A DNA stretch of 32,252 nucleotides. Origin: Parvularia atlantis (taxonomy: Eukaryota; Opisthokonta; Rotosphaerida). The translations under genes and the position numbers were made by a program. Of the stretch, positions 18,067 to 28,400 are shown in pieces. Where the stretch lies: positions 1-32,252 of the forward strand of contig CALSCO010000693.1 of NCBI GenBank assembly GCA_943704415.1, given 5' to 3'. The notes beneath the pieces are model-generated. The model was not told the DNA's origin and made no database searches. It worked only from the letters and a program-made list of their open reading frames with translations. Within the stretch, counting starts at the first letter, position 1. Each line of letters begins with the position of its first letter.

Positions 18067-19356
18067 TCAAGCCTGCGCCGCCGCGGGCTGCATCGCCAGC
18101 TGCACGAGGTCCAGGTCCGTGTGCACGATGCGGCGGACACTGCGCGCGAGCGCGTCCAGGACCGCCTTGTCGCGCAGGCCCGACAGGGCGTAGAGCGCGC
18201 GCTTGACCTCAGGCGTGCGCTGGTGCGCGGCCAGCCCGCGTGACTGGATGGCCGCGACGATGCGCTCGCGCAGGGCCGCGCGCTCGGCCTTGGCTGGCGC
18301 GACGCTCGCCAGCGTCGCCTCAAAGTCCTCGACCAGGTCGAGCGCGTGCCGCCGCGCCAGGCGGTCGAGGAAGGCCAGCTGGAGGTCGGCGGCGATCGGG
18401 CGGCGCGCGGAGTGTGCGGCCGCGCTACGCGGGACGACCGTGCGCAGCTGCGACCAGCGCGAGCGCGCGCCTGTCGGCGAGGGCGGCTCGAGGCAGACCG
18501 TGCGCAGTAGCAGCTGCAGGTCGTCGTGCGAGAGCGCGGCCTGCGCGAGCGTCGTGAAGACCTTGGTGACGATCTCGGGCGGCCAGAGCGCGCGGAACGC
18601 GCTGAAGGGCTGGCGGCACGTGAGCAGCAGCGGGTGGAGGTTGCGCGCGGCCGTGGTGAGCGTGTGCAGGCGCGCGATCGTGAAACCCTGGGAGAGCAGG
18701 GCCTCACTGAGCATCGGGCGGCGCCGGTGTTCGTAGTCGTCGCCGTGGGCGTGGGCGTAGTCGCGCATGATGGCCGAGTACCACGAGACCATGACCGGCA
18801 CGACGCGCTGGTTCTCGCGCGCTACGAAGCGCGTCGGCGCCGCACCGGCCGCGACCGCGCGCGCGCGCGCCTCGGCCACCGCGCGCACAACGTCGGCGGC
18901 CGACCAGCCGCGCTGGCGCAGCATCGGGATGATCTGCAGCAGCGCGGGCAGCTGGGCGCGCGCGCGGTGTCAGCGCCAGCCCCGCGTGCCTGCGCGTTCA
19001 TCGCGCACCGGCAGCGGTTGGCGTCGCGCATCGTACGCGGCCGTGTGCCGGATGATGTGCACGGGCGAGGTCTTGGACACGAAGACGAGCGCGACTTCGT
19101 GGTGCTCGGCCGGGCGGAAGCGCGCCGGGCCCGCGGCGCCGAGGCCGTCGGTGCCGCCCGCGTCGTCGTTGTTGTCATCCGCGTCACCAAACAGGTCCGC
19201 ATCGTCGGCGTCGGCGGCGCCAGCGCGTCCAGCGAGCACGGAGACGGCGCCCGCGGGCGCGCGCTCGAGGATGGCGTCGGCGACGTCGAGCGGCGGCATG
19301 CCCTGGCGCAGCAGGTACGGCACGCGCAGCAGGAGCGCGTCAAGTGTCTGTGCCAT
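18067..19356 (-). CDS. Conserved-looking protein of unknown function
   Basis: I do not recognise this protein. Two exons, 19356-19009 and 18951-18067, give about 410 aa in phase 0. The N-terminus (LDALLLRVPYLLRQGMPPLDVADAI) and the start of exon 2 (LPALLQIIPMLRQRGWSAADVVRAV) are clearly related, so the protein contains an internal repeat of a helical unit of about 25 residues. Between them is an acidic Asp/Asn-rich linker. The rest is predicted mainly helical, with a conserved-looking VVPVMVSWYSAIMRDYAHAH segment. There is no signal peptide or membrane segment. The acceptor at 18952 was preferred to a later CAG at 18937-18935 because it restores the repeat. It is divergent from NAGK (30-bp gap) and convergent with the Stb6-like gene (41 bp). 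Confidence 0.7.
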
Positions 19357-19386
19357 CGCGTTGTCACCTGAACGCTAGCGCGAGGT
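19357..19386. promoter_or_regulatory. 30-bp bidirectional promoter (unknown gene / NAGK)
   Basis: Two outward-facing start codons are 30 bp apart. No core promoter motif is recognisable in the gap, so regulatory sequence must lie within the first exons. Confidence 0.45.
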
Positions 19387-20493
19387 ATGCAGGTAGCCGG
19401 CGTCGACGGCGGCGGCACATCCTCGACGCTCGTCCTGCTCGACGCCGCGACGGGCGCGCGCCTCGCGACGGTCGAGGGCCCGAGCACGAACCACTACGTG
19501 CGCAAGTGCGCCGGATGGACCTCGGCGATGGCGGCTGACTGGTGGCGCAGCTTGTGACGCTCGATGGCGCCGTCGACGCGATCATCGACATGGTGCGGCG
19601 CGCGAGCGCGACCGAGCCGCTGGCGGGGCTGGTGTGTGCTTGCGGGCACGTTGGATTCGCGGCTAACAGACGACGCTGGGCGTGCGCAGGGCCTGTCGTT
19701 GAGCGGGATCGAAAACGAGGAGATCAAGGGCGTGATGGAGCGGCGCCTGCGCGAGCGCGCCCCGGGGCTGGCCGAGCGCTACCACCTGTGCAGCGACGTG
19801 CTCGGGTCGGTGGCGACGGCCTCGCGCGTGGGCGGCGTGTGCGTGATCGCGGGCACGGGCTCCAACTGCGTTGCGGTGAGCGCCGACGGGACGCAGCGCA
19901 CATGCGGCGGCTGGGGCCACGTCCTGGGCGACCACGCCTCGGGCTACGACACGGCCATCCGCGCCATCCGCACCATCTTCGCCGTGACCGAGGGTATGTA
20001 CGAGCCCGACGAGGCCCCGCCTGATGTGAGCATGCTGCGCGCCGAGATGATGGCCTACTTTGGCCTCAGCACGCTGCGCGAAATGCTCGAGCGCGCCTAC
20101 ACGCGCTTCGACAAGGCGCACATCGCCGGCTTCACCGTGCGCATCGCCGAGGGTGCGTCGCGCGGCGACGCCTTCTGTCGCGTCGTGCTGCACGAGACTG
20201 GGCGCCAGCTCGGGCGACACGTGCGCGCGGTCCTGCCCGCGCTCAGCGCCGAGCTCCTGGCCGACCCGCGCGGCCTGCCCGTCGTCTGCGTCGGCTCGGT
20301 CTGGCTCGCCTTTGAGCACCTGCGCGACGGCTTCCTCGAGGTCCTGCGCACGACCGCGGCGCGGCTGCCGCACGGGCTGCGCCTGCTGCGCCTCACCACG
20401 ACGGCGGCGCTCGGTGCGGCCGTGCTCGTGTACCCGGCGCTGCCAATGGACCACGCGGCCAACGTCGAGGAGTTTTTCGCGTGTGTGCTGTGA
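19387..20493 (+). CDS. NAGK: N-acetyl-D-glucosamine kinase
   Basis: Phosphorylates GlcNAc to GlcNAc-6-phosphate, feeding salvaged amino sugar into UDP-GlcNAc synthesis or catabolism; cytosolic. Three exons (19387-19497, 19551-19631, 19690-20493) give 331 aa, close to the usual ~340. It belongs to the BadF/BadG ASKHA fold. Visible motifs are phosphate-1 DGGGTSST near the N-terminus, STNHY, GLSLSG, the phosphate-2 and sugar region AGTGSNC, GGWGHVLGDHASGYD, AGFTVRIAEGA and VCVGSVW. The second intron has a GTGTGT donor rather than GTGCG. The ATG at 19387 starts four codons before VDGGGT. Assignment is strong because the match runs along the whole length. Confidence 0.93.
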
Positions 20494-20549
20494 GGTGGCG
20501 TGCACAGCAACTAGCAGGCTCCACAAAAGCAGTACAACACCGGTCAGGG

Positions 20550-22690
20550 TCACTCGAACCGCCACCAGAGCGGCAGCACCGTCGTCCGCAGAAGCGCCCG
20601 CGCCTCGTCGTCGGCCACGTCAAACAGCGTGCGCAGCGCCTCGTGCGCGCCCGGCTCGCGCGACGCCGCGGCGAGCCCCTGCACAACGCGCTGCCGCGTG
20701 CCGTCGATGATGTTGATCTCGCGCGGCGCGCCTTCGACGACGTACGTGCTCTGGCGGGGGTGCGCGTCTCGTCAGGTGCCGAGCGCACATGCCTGCGGGC
20801 CCGCGCACGCGCACCACGATCGCCGCCGCCGCTGCTGTCAGCTCGGGCGGTGCTGCGGTCGCAGCTGCGCGCTTGCGAAAGTCGCGAACGTCGATCACAA
20901 ACAGCGCAAGCTCGGCGCAGAAGCACAGCAGCGACAGCCGCACGAGCTTGTCTGAGTCGACCGGGTTGTCGAGAATGAGCGAGAGGCGCACGGGCGGCTC
21001 GGTCGCGCCGTGCATGAGGCCGATCTGCTGCATCACACGCCGCACGGCCGTGCCCGTGCGCGCCCACACGTCGTCGGCAGTGGCACTCGTGTCGGCAGGG
21101 GCAGCGGTGGCGGGCGGCGGTGGCGGCGGCTTGCGCGTCGACGCCTCAGACGCCTCGGCCAGGAACGCGTCCATGCTCGCGGCCTTCTGCGCCTCGTTCG
21201 GCTCTGCTCGCGACGCGAACGCGCTCAGCACCAGCGCGTCTTGGCAGGCGCTGGCGCGCACCTGGGCCCTTGGCGATTGGCGAGGTGGCAGCGGAGACTG
21301 TTGGCGACGCGCTGCCGTCCATCCACGACGTCGTGCTCGACGGTGCAATCACGCTGGCGCCCGCGCCCACGCCCTCCACGACTTGGACGCTGATGGCTTG
21401 CAGCTCCGTGTCGGCCGACGGCGAGCGCTTGCCATGCCAGCGTGCGTACGTCCAGGTTGAAAGCAGCGGCCAGCCGACGCTGATGACCAGGCTGTGCGCG
21501 CGGCCGATCAGCAGCGTGTCGCAGCCGCGCGCACGCGCAACGCACGTCGTCCAGAAGATCGTCAGGGCGAAGAAGGCGTTGGTCACGGGGATGACCAAGT
21601 AGATCGTCAGCACCTGCGTGCGCGGTCAGTGCGTCGGCCCGCACGGCACCGAAGGGCGCACAAAGAGGACGGCCAGCGGACAGCTCACGAGCGTCGTCGC
21701 GGCGAGCTCGTCCCGGATCGCGAACGCGTCGCGCGCGAGCCACACGAGCAGCGTCGTCAGCACGATCGCAACCACGATCAGCACGATCTGGCCCAACAGA
21801 ATGTAGCCGAAGCTGCGGCGCGCGCGTGCGCGTGAGGCCGGCTGTGCCACGGCGTGCACGGCACGGCACGGCAGGGCGCACCCGTTCGAGTTGCACCACA
21901 TCGGGTCGGCCGCGTCGGCAAGCCAGTACATGACGCCGCCCACGGCCAGGCTGAGCACGTACAGCGCCGTGAGCACGGCCACGGCGTTTGTCCAGCGCTG
22001 GGTCCAGGCGAGCGCGCGGACGACGCGCCGGTGCAGCTCGATGAAGCGCAGCTTGGGCGGCAGGCCGAGCGTGACGTAGCTGTCGGCGACCATGACCTGC
22101 CCGCGCATCGACTGCACGTACAGGCGGCATCCGCGCACGACGTACGGCTGCGCGACGGGGGTCAACTGAATCCGGTGGCGCGGATCACCGGGCGCGCTGC
22201 CAGTGGGCAACGCACCGCATACACGAGCGGCACGACGCCGACGCCCGTCCAGACGATGAGCGGGCACGCCAAGTGCGCCGTCGAAGCGCCCGCGGTCGCC
22301 GCAGCGTCGAGACTGTCCGCTTGCTGCTGCACCGACGAGAAGAAGGTGTAGTAGCCTGACGCGTACAAGACGTAGTTGCTGTCGGCACGCCGCGCCGCGG
22401 TGAGCGCTGCCCACGACAGGCGCCGTGCTCGCTGACGCACACGGTGCTGTAGGCCATCTGGAAGAGCACGAGCTCGGGCATGCGCGAGCGCACGGGCTCC
22501 AAGCGGCGGCTGGGTGGTCCGCGTCGGATCAGTGCGTCCATTTCCGACCGGGCGCGTCGCACCGCAGCCAGAAGAGTGTGCACAGTGGCACGCTGACCGC
22601 GAAGAAGACTAGCGCCGAGACGAGCGGCGCGACAGGCGCGACGAGCCCGACGTCGTTGAGGATCGCAAACGTGCCGTCGGTGAGCGGCAT
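20550..22690 (-). CDS. Seven-transmembrane receptor with C-terminal RGS domain
   Basis: Predicted membrane protein that both senses a signal and accelerates GTP hydrolysis on a G-alpha subunit. Exons (minus): 22690-22563, 22509-22441, 22378-22216, 22165-21662, 21613-21262, 21203-20815, 20750-20550, giving about 601 aa. Hydrophobic segments include LVSALVFFAVSVPLCTLFWL, LACPLIVWTGVGVVPLVYA, AVAVLTALYVLSLAVGGVMYW, YILLGQIVLIVVAIVLTTLLVWL and PLAVLFVLTIYLVIPVTNAFF; seven can be placed. After a Pro-rich linker, the last ~125 residues are an RGS domain: SLILDNPVDSDKLVRLSLLC, AELALFVIDVRDF, APREINIIDGTR and LFDVADDEARALL. The layout is like plant and protist 7TM-RGS proteins. An upstream in-frame ATG at 22738 would add 16 residues but leaves only 26 nt to the neighbouring gene. 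Ligand unknown. Confidence 0.82.
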
Positions 22691-22764
22691 AGCGCAGCAG
22701 TGGGAGGGGCGCTGACGTCGTTCAAGGAGCGCAAACATGGGAACGTACCTGGTATCACATCTCA

Positions 22765-24285
22765 TCACTGTTGCGTGCATTCGCTGACCGCCTGGCGGTT
22801 GACAACGACGTGCTTGGCAGGGGCCGGGCCGGACGCGGGGACGGCGGCGACACGCGCGACGGCCGGCTGCGACGTCGTGGCCGGCTTCGGCGATGGGGCG
22901 GCCGTCACGACCTCGTTCTCCTTGTTGGCGCGCGGCGGCCGCGGCGGCGGCGGCGGCGAGGGCGCGGGCTGCTCGGCCAGCTTGTCGGCGCTGCTCTCGG
23001 CCCCGGCGCCCGACAGTTGGAAGCGCAGGCTCGCGATCGTTCGGTTGGCGCGACTCAGCTGCGCCTCGGCCTCCTGCAGCCGCCGCTCGGTCTGGTACAG
23101 CCGCTCGGTCTCGCTCGCCTTAAGCATGGTCGCCGTGCGCAGCTCACGCTTGACCCGGGCGAGCTCATCCGTGGTCTCGTGCAGCTGCTGCGTTAGCGCG
23201 GCCACCGAGCCTGCCTCGGACAAGGGCACCGCCGCCGCGGCGCCGTCGGCCCGGCCCGCGCCCGCACCGCCGCGGCACGTGCACTCGTCCACGCGCTCGC
23301 GCAGCACGCGCACCTGCTCCTGCAGCTGCTTGCCCTCGGCGATGCTCTGGGCCAGGCGCGATTCGAGCTGGCGCTGCGACAGCTCGAGGCGCTCGTTGCC
23401 GCTGTTCTGCGTCAGCTGCTGGATGCGGCTGCGCAGGCGGCGCTGCTCCAGCAAGTGTGTCTGCAGCAGGCCCTGGTGCTTCTCCTGCAGCGTGTTGTGG
23501 CGCGTCTCGAGGTCGAGCCGCCGGTCCTCGATCTCGGACAGGAGGCTCTTGCCGTCCTCGTGCCCGGGCAGGTGGCCCACGCGGCTCTCGGCCTGCACCG
23601 CGCGCTGCAGGAAGTCGACAGTGGCGCGCGCATCGCTCAGCGCCAGGTTGAGCTCGTCCACTTGGAACTGGAACGCCTCCTTCTCGCGGCGCTCCTGGTC
23701 CAGCTGCGCCGAGAGGTCCTCGAAGATGGCCGCGTCGCCCTGCGCCTGCTGCACCTGCTCCTCGAGCCGCGCGCACCGGTACTCGAGCGCCACTCGCTCC
23801 GTCTGCCACGTCTGCTGCTCGCGGCGCAGCGACGCCACTGATGCCTCGTACGACGCCACGAGCTGGCCGGCCTGCTGCTCGGCGGCGCGTGCCTCGCGCA
23901 GCTCGGCAATGAGCTTGGCGCGCGCCTCTTGCGCCACGGCGGCCTCGGCCTCGAGCTCGGCGGCACGAGCCTCGGCCTGCAGCACGGCCTCGTTTGACGC
24001 GCGCACGCCGTCGCTCGCGGCTGCGTTCTCGCGTTCGCGCGCCCGCAGCGCGTCGTGCAGCCGCGCGATGTCGGCGTCGAGGGCCGCGCGCTCGTTGTCG
24101 TTGCGCTCGCGCTCGCCGGCCAGGGCGCGCTGCGCGTCGTCCCAGCGACGCTGCGCCGCGGCCAGGGCCTCCTTGAGCCGCGCATTGTCGTCCAGCAGCT
24201 GCTGACCCATCTGGGCGGCCAGCAGCAGATCGTGCTGCAGCTCGGCGACCGTCGGCTCCATGAACGCGTAACGGTCTTTGTGCAT
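22765..24285 (-). CDS. SPDL1: Spindly-like dynein-dynactin adaptor
   Basis: Coiled-coil adaptor that recruits dynein-dynactin; in animals Spindly acts at kinetochores with the RZZ complex. It is a single exon of 506 aa. Three independent marks fit Spindly. First, a CC1 box (AAQMGQQLLDDN, residues 23-34) binds dynein light intermediate chain in the family. Second, after a long coiled coil, a Spindly motif (SLLSEIEDRR, residues 247-256) sits at nearly the same position as in human Spindly. Third, the C-terminus is CTQQ, a CaaX box of farnesylation type, matching the known farnesylation of human Spindly. The tail before it is Pro/Ala-rich and disordered, with a KEN-like ANKENE segment that could be an APC/C degron. 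BICD or TRAK adaptors share the first two motifs but not the CaaX end. A second ATG lies at 24261. Confidence 0.82.
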   Translation of the reverse strand: MHKDRYAFMEPTVAELQHDLLLAAQMGQQLLDDNARLKEALAAAQRRWDDAQRALAGERERNDNERAALDADIARLHDALRARERENAAASDGVRASNEAVLQAEARAAELEAEAAVAQEARAKLIAELREARAAEQQAGQLVASYEASVASLRREQQTWQTERVALEYRCARLEEQVQQAQGDAAIFEDLSAQLDQERREKEAFQFQVDELNLALSDARATVDFLQRAVQAESRVGHLPGHEDGKSLLSEIEDRRLDLETRHNTLQEKHQGLLQTHLLEQRRLRSRIQQLTQNSGNERLELSQRQLESRLAQSIAEGKQLQEQVRVLRERVDECTCRGGAGAGRADGAAAAVPLSEAGSVAALTQQLHETTDELARVKRELRTATMLKASETERLYQTERRLQEAEAQLSRANRTIASLRFQLSGAGAESSADKLAEQPAPSPPPPPRPPRANKENEVVTAAPSPKPATTSQPAVARVAAVPASGPAPAKHVVVNRQAVSECTQQ

Positions 24286-24310
24286 CGATTGCTACGTAGC
24301 TTGTACCTGT
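24286..24310. promoter_or_regulatory. 25-bp gap between divergent start codons
   Basis: The shortest divergent spacing in the window, between the Spindly-like and IPT/PSI genes. It contains GCTACGTAGC, a palindrome. GCTACGTA also occurs just after the tRNA terminator at 5336. If Spindly starts at its second ATG (24261), the gap grows to 49 bp. Confidence 0.45.
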
Positions 24311-25370
24311 ATGCATCACCGCATCACTCCTGCCGTGCTGCTGCTGCTGCTGCTGCTGCTCCTGCTCGGGCGCGCGGCCGCGCAGACGCCCGTCGTGCGG
24401 AGCGTCTTTCCATCGGCCGGGCCCTTCACCGAGTCGACGCTCGTGTTCATCAGCGGCGAGAACCTGGGCACTGCCGCCGTGCGCCCGCCCGCGCTCTGCC
24501 GCACGCGGATGCTGATCACGCGCGCATCGCATCGCCGCGCACAGAGCGACCTCGTCGACATCGTCGTCGCCGGCGCGTCCTGCCGCAACCGCAGCGGGTG
24601 GGTAAGTGCGAAGCAGCTGTTCTGCGTCGTGCCCGTGCCCTCGCCCCTGCCCGCGACCCTGCCCGCGCCGCCGTCGGGCCCCGTCATCGTCACCACGGCG
24701 AGCGGCGGCGCGTCAAACGCGGACGTGCTCTACACGTTCCAGTCGTGTGCGTGCCCGCGACGCGCCACCCTCGCTGCCGCGCGCGGTGCTCACGACCTGC
24801 TCGCCAGCGTGCGTCGTGCACGCCGCGGCCGATGAGTGCGATCAGTTCGCGCCCCTCTGCGCCTGGTGCAAGCACTCGGCGCAGTGCCGCGAGGCCAGCG
24901 CGTTCTGCGACCAGGGCTGTGCTGGTGGCTTCGTTTACCTCACGTGCAGCGAGCTCACCGGCATCGTCTTCATGTCGGTCGTACTCGCGGCGCTGATCGC
25001 GGGCCTAATCTGGTTCGGCGTCAAGCGCACGCGCATCCTCCGCAAGAAGCTCGGCACCAGCGACAGCCACGACGGCCTGCACGACCCGCACCCAGTGCCG
25101 GCGCCGGACGCCCCGCACGGCCGCGCCGCGTCCAACCGCGACCGGCGCAGTGTCGTCTCGACATATGGCGGTGGGGTCAACGACGGGCGGCTGCGGCTGG
25201 TCGACGAGAGCGACGAGGACGCCGAGGACGACGATGCGGAGGCGGACGAAGACGACTTTCTCGAGCCGGACATGTCGGCCTCGTACCAGCGCAAGCAGGC
25301 GGCGATCGAGCAGCGGTACCGCATGCTCCAGCAGCAGAACGCGCGCTCGAGCCTCACGTCGTTCTTCTAA
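24311..25370 (+). CDS. Single-pass membrane protein with IPT/TIG and PSI-like domains
   Basis: Type I cell-surface protein of 310 aa. Exons 24311-24478, 24545-24746, 24808-25370. The N-terminal signal peptide contains ten leucines in a row and ends near GRAAAQ. An IPT/TIG domain follows (PVVRSVFPSAGPF...STLVFISGENLG). Next is a short Cys-rich module (C....C....CAWC....C......C..GC) spaced like a PSI domain. One membrane helix follows (GIVFMSVVLAALIAGLIWFGV), then a basic stop-transfer KRTR. The cytoplasmic tail of about 125 residues has a very acidic patch (DEDAEDDDAEADEDD) and ends SLTSFF. IPT plus PSI is the building set of plexin/Met extracellular parts, but there is no Sema domain, kinase or GAP domain here. 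Role unknown; adhesion or signalling is an inference. Confidence 0.75.
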
Positions 25371-25454
25371 GTTTGCCCCCGCGCTGCGCCCCGCCTGTAC
25401 GTAGTCCGCTCCCGACGCATGCGAAAACGCCAGCGCGCACACATTAGCACAGTC

Positions 25455-28400
25455 TCACAGCGGCGCGTTGCGCACAATGTCCAGCAGGCACGCCGCGTTG
25501 TGAAACGCGTCCATCAGTCGCCGCGTGCTCCGCTGCTCGGCCGCGCGCAGCTCGCGCAGCAGCTCGCCCAGGCCCGGCGTCGCACCGAGCAGCTCGCCGT
25601 GCACGTGCAGAAACACCTGCAGGTACGCCTGGATCATCTCAAAGTTGCGCTGCGAGTCAAGCTGCCGCAGCAGGAACCGCGCAAAGTGGCCCAGCAGCGG
25701 CTGCGCAGGGTCGAGCGTCTCGAGCGAGCGGATCGCAGCGTCGGTGGCCGATGGCCCGAGCGACAGTAGGTGCTCGAGCAGCGCGTCGTCTGTCGCGCCC
25801 GGCCCTCATCAGCGTTCCCGCCGTCCCGCGCAGCCGCCCACGAGTACGCACACTTATCGCTCTCGGCACAGCGCTTCAGCAGTGCGTTTGTCGACGACTC
25901 GGCTTCACGCATCACGCTGTCCTTGATGATCGCGCTCTGCGTGCGCGCACCACAGTGTCACCGGCAGCGGAGCGCGTGCACGTGGCCCGCACCTTGCGTT
26001 CGGCTGTGGTCTCTTGATCGGGCGCGAAGGCCGTGCGCACGCCGGCGACCGTCGGCAGGAAGAAGGGCGCTGTGTCGAGACGCGCACATGAGCGCGTCCG
26101 GACTCCGCGCCCCATCGGCACGCACCGCGCTCGGGCGCCCTGGGCGGTTCGATCGGCTTGTTGCGCGCGCGAATGGCCTCGAGGCTGAGCAGGTTCTGCC
26201 AGCGCGTTTTGGGCAGGGCTGACAGTGAGATCAGCCCGTTCACCGGCAGCAACGTGTCCGCCGACGTCTGCTCGTCGACCGTGCCTGCCGGTGCAGTCGG
26301 CGCGTCGGCGGGGTGGTCGACGAAGAACGAGTCGTCGTCGACGCCGTTGACCCCGGGCAGCTCGAGCGCGACGGCCGCACCCGACGCAACGCCCGTGTCC
26401 GGCTCGAGCGACTGCACGGGCACAAGCGGGATGCTCGAGAACTGCAGCCGATTGGCCCAGAGAAACACACCGACGTGGTCGACGTGGCACGTCGCGAGAA
26501 AGTCGGCCGAGGGCGAGAACGCGACCGAGGTCGGGATGGCCGGCACGACAAAGACGTCGACCAGGTGCGACGTCGGCAGGTCCCACACGCGCACGGTCGC
26601 GTCCATGCCGCACGTGACGAGCAGGCGCGCGTCAGGCGAGAACGCCAGGTCGGTGACGCGGCTCATGTGGCCGCGGAAGACGCGCACGACCTTGGCCGTG
26701 TCGATGTCGATCACACGCACGGCCAGGTCGTCGCCGACGACAGCCACGAGGTCGCTCTGAGCCGCGCCGTCAGCACCCGCGCACAGACATGCACGGGTGC
26801 GCACGCACATCGCGTAGCAGCGTCAGCGCCGTCAGGCCGCAGCCGATGTTGTGCGAGTGCTGTATCCTCGCGTCGTTGAAGTCCCACACGCACACGGTCC
26901 CGTCCAGCGAGCACGACACGAGGCGCTGGTTCAGGCCGTCGACCGCCAGCCCCATCACCGCCTTGGTGTGCCCTGGCGGCGCGCCAGCGTGAGAACTCTG
27001 TATCCGCGGCGTGCTGTGCCGTGCGCGCACCCTTGAACACGCGCCGGTGCGCGCCCGACTGGAGGTTGTACATGTCGCAGCGGCCGGACGCGTAGCCGAC
27101 GACGGTGAAGTTGCCGCACGTGCTAATGCAGCAGGCCTGTTGCGCGCGCGACAACGTTCACGCCCTGGTCGCACGGGCAGAGGCAAGTCGGCTAGAAGGG
27201 GCACCTTGGGAAAGCTCCCGTCGAGCGACTTGAGCTCGTGACGGCCGATGGTCTTGTTGAGGTAGCGCCAGGTGTGGACGGTCGCGTGCTGGTGATGGCA
27301 CGTGACGATGTTGTCCCACTCCTTCTCCTTGGCTTCGGCTGCCAACGCGTGCGTTAGTGGGCGGCGAGCGCATGCATGCCCTGCCACGCACAGGCCGCGA
27401 AGCACGTGATCACCGGCAGCTTGAGCTGCTCGACCTTGAGCCCCGTCACGCGCACCTTCTTGGCCAGCGAGCCCTGCGACAGCTCAACCGACTGCGCGTC
27501 GCGTACGATCGAGAGGTCGCGCAGGGCCCGGTCGGCGCCGCTCGACAGCAGATGCGACCCCGTTGTGCCCTGCGCGCGGCACGCGTAAACAAGCGGTCGC
27601 AGGCCGTCCGCTGGGGTGCCGCGACGCACGTAGAAGCGCACGCAGGTCGGCGGCTTGGCGTGCCCGCTGCGCGACTTGAGCAGGCGGCCCGAGCCGTCTG
27701 CCGCGTCAAAGATCCATTGCTGCCGTGACGCAGGCACGGTCAGGGGCCCATCGTGCGCGCGCACGGCCGCGCGCACCTTGACCGAGTTGTCCGACGACGC
27801 CGACATGAGCAGCGGCTCGCCCGGGAAGAACACGAGCGACGAGACCGAGCCGTCGTGCGCCCCGGCCATCAGGTGGCTCAGCTGGCGGTGCTCCATGTCC
27901 CACAGCGCAATGTCGCCGAGCGAGTTGGCCGTGGCCATGACGGGCGTCTCGTCGCTGCGGAACGCCACGGCGGTGACGGCGCCCTCCTGGCGCACGGCCA
28001 TGACGCGCTCGCCGTGCAGGATGTCATACAGCACGATTGTGCCGTCGAGCAGCCCCACAGCGACGACGTCGGGCGCGGGGCTCGGCACGAGGCACGTCAC
28101 GGCCCCGCCCACGCTGTCAAACTCGTGCACGAGTTTGCTGCCGCGGAGCAGTCAGTCTTGCATGACCTGCGCAGCGCAGCACAGCGCAGCGCACCTTGTG
28201 CGGATGTTCCACAACTGCAGCGTGCCGAACGACGTGCCCACGAGGATCTTGTTGAGGTACGTGGCCGGGTGGCACAGCGCCGTGACGCGGAAGCGCGCGC
28301 CAAACTCGATCGCGCCCTCGAGTGCCGCAGCGCTGTCGCGCGCGCCCAGTTTCCACGTGCACAGCGTGTTGTCCTCGTCCAGCGACAACACGAGGTCACC

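Noticed and set aside
22700-24205. 501-codon open frame on the plus strand
   Set aside because: Antisense shadow of the Spindly-like coiled-coil gene; Ser/Arg/Cys-rich, no domain.
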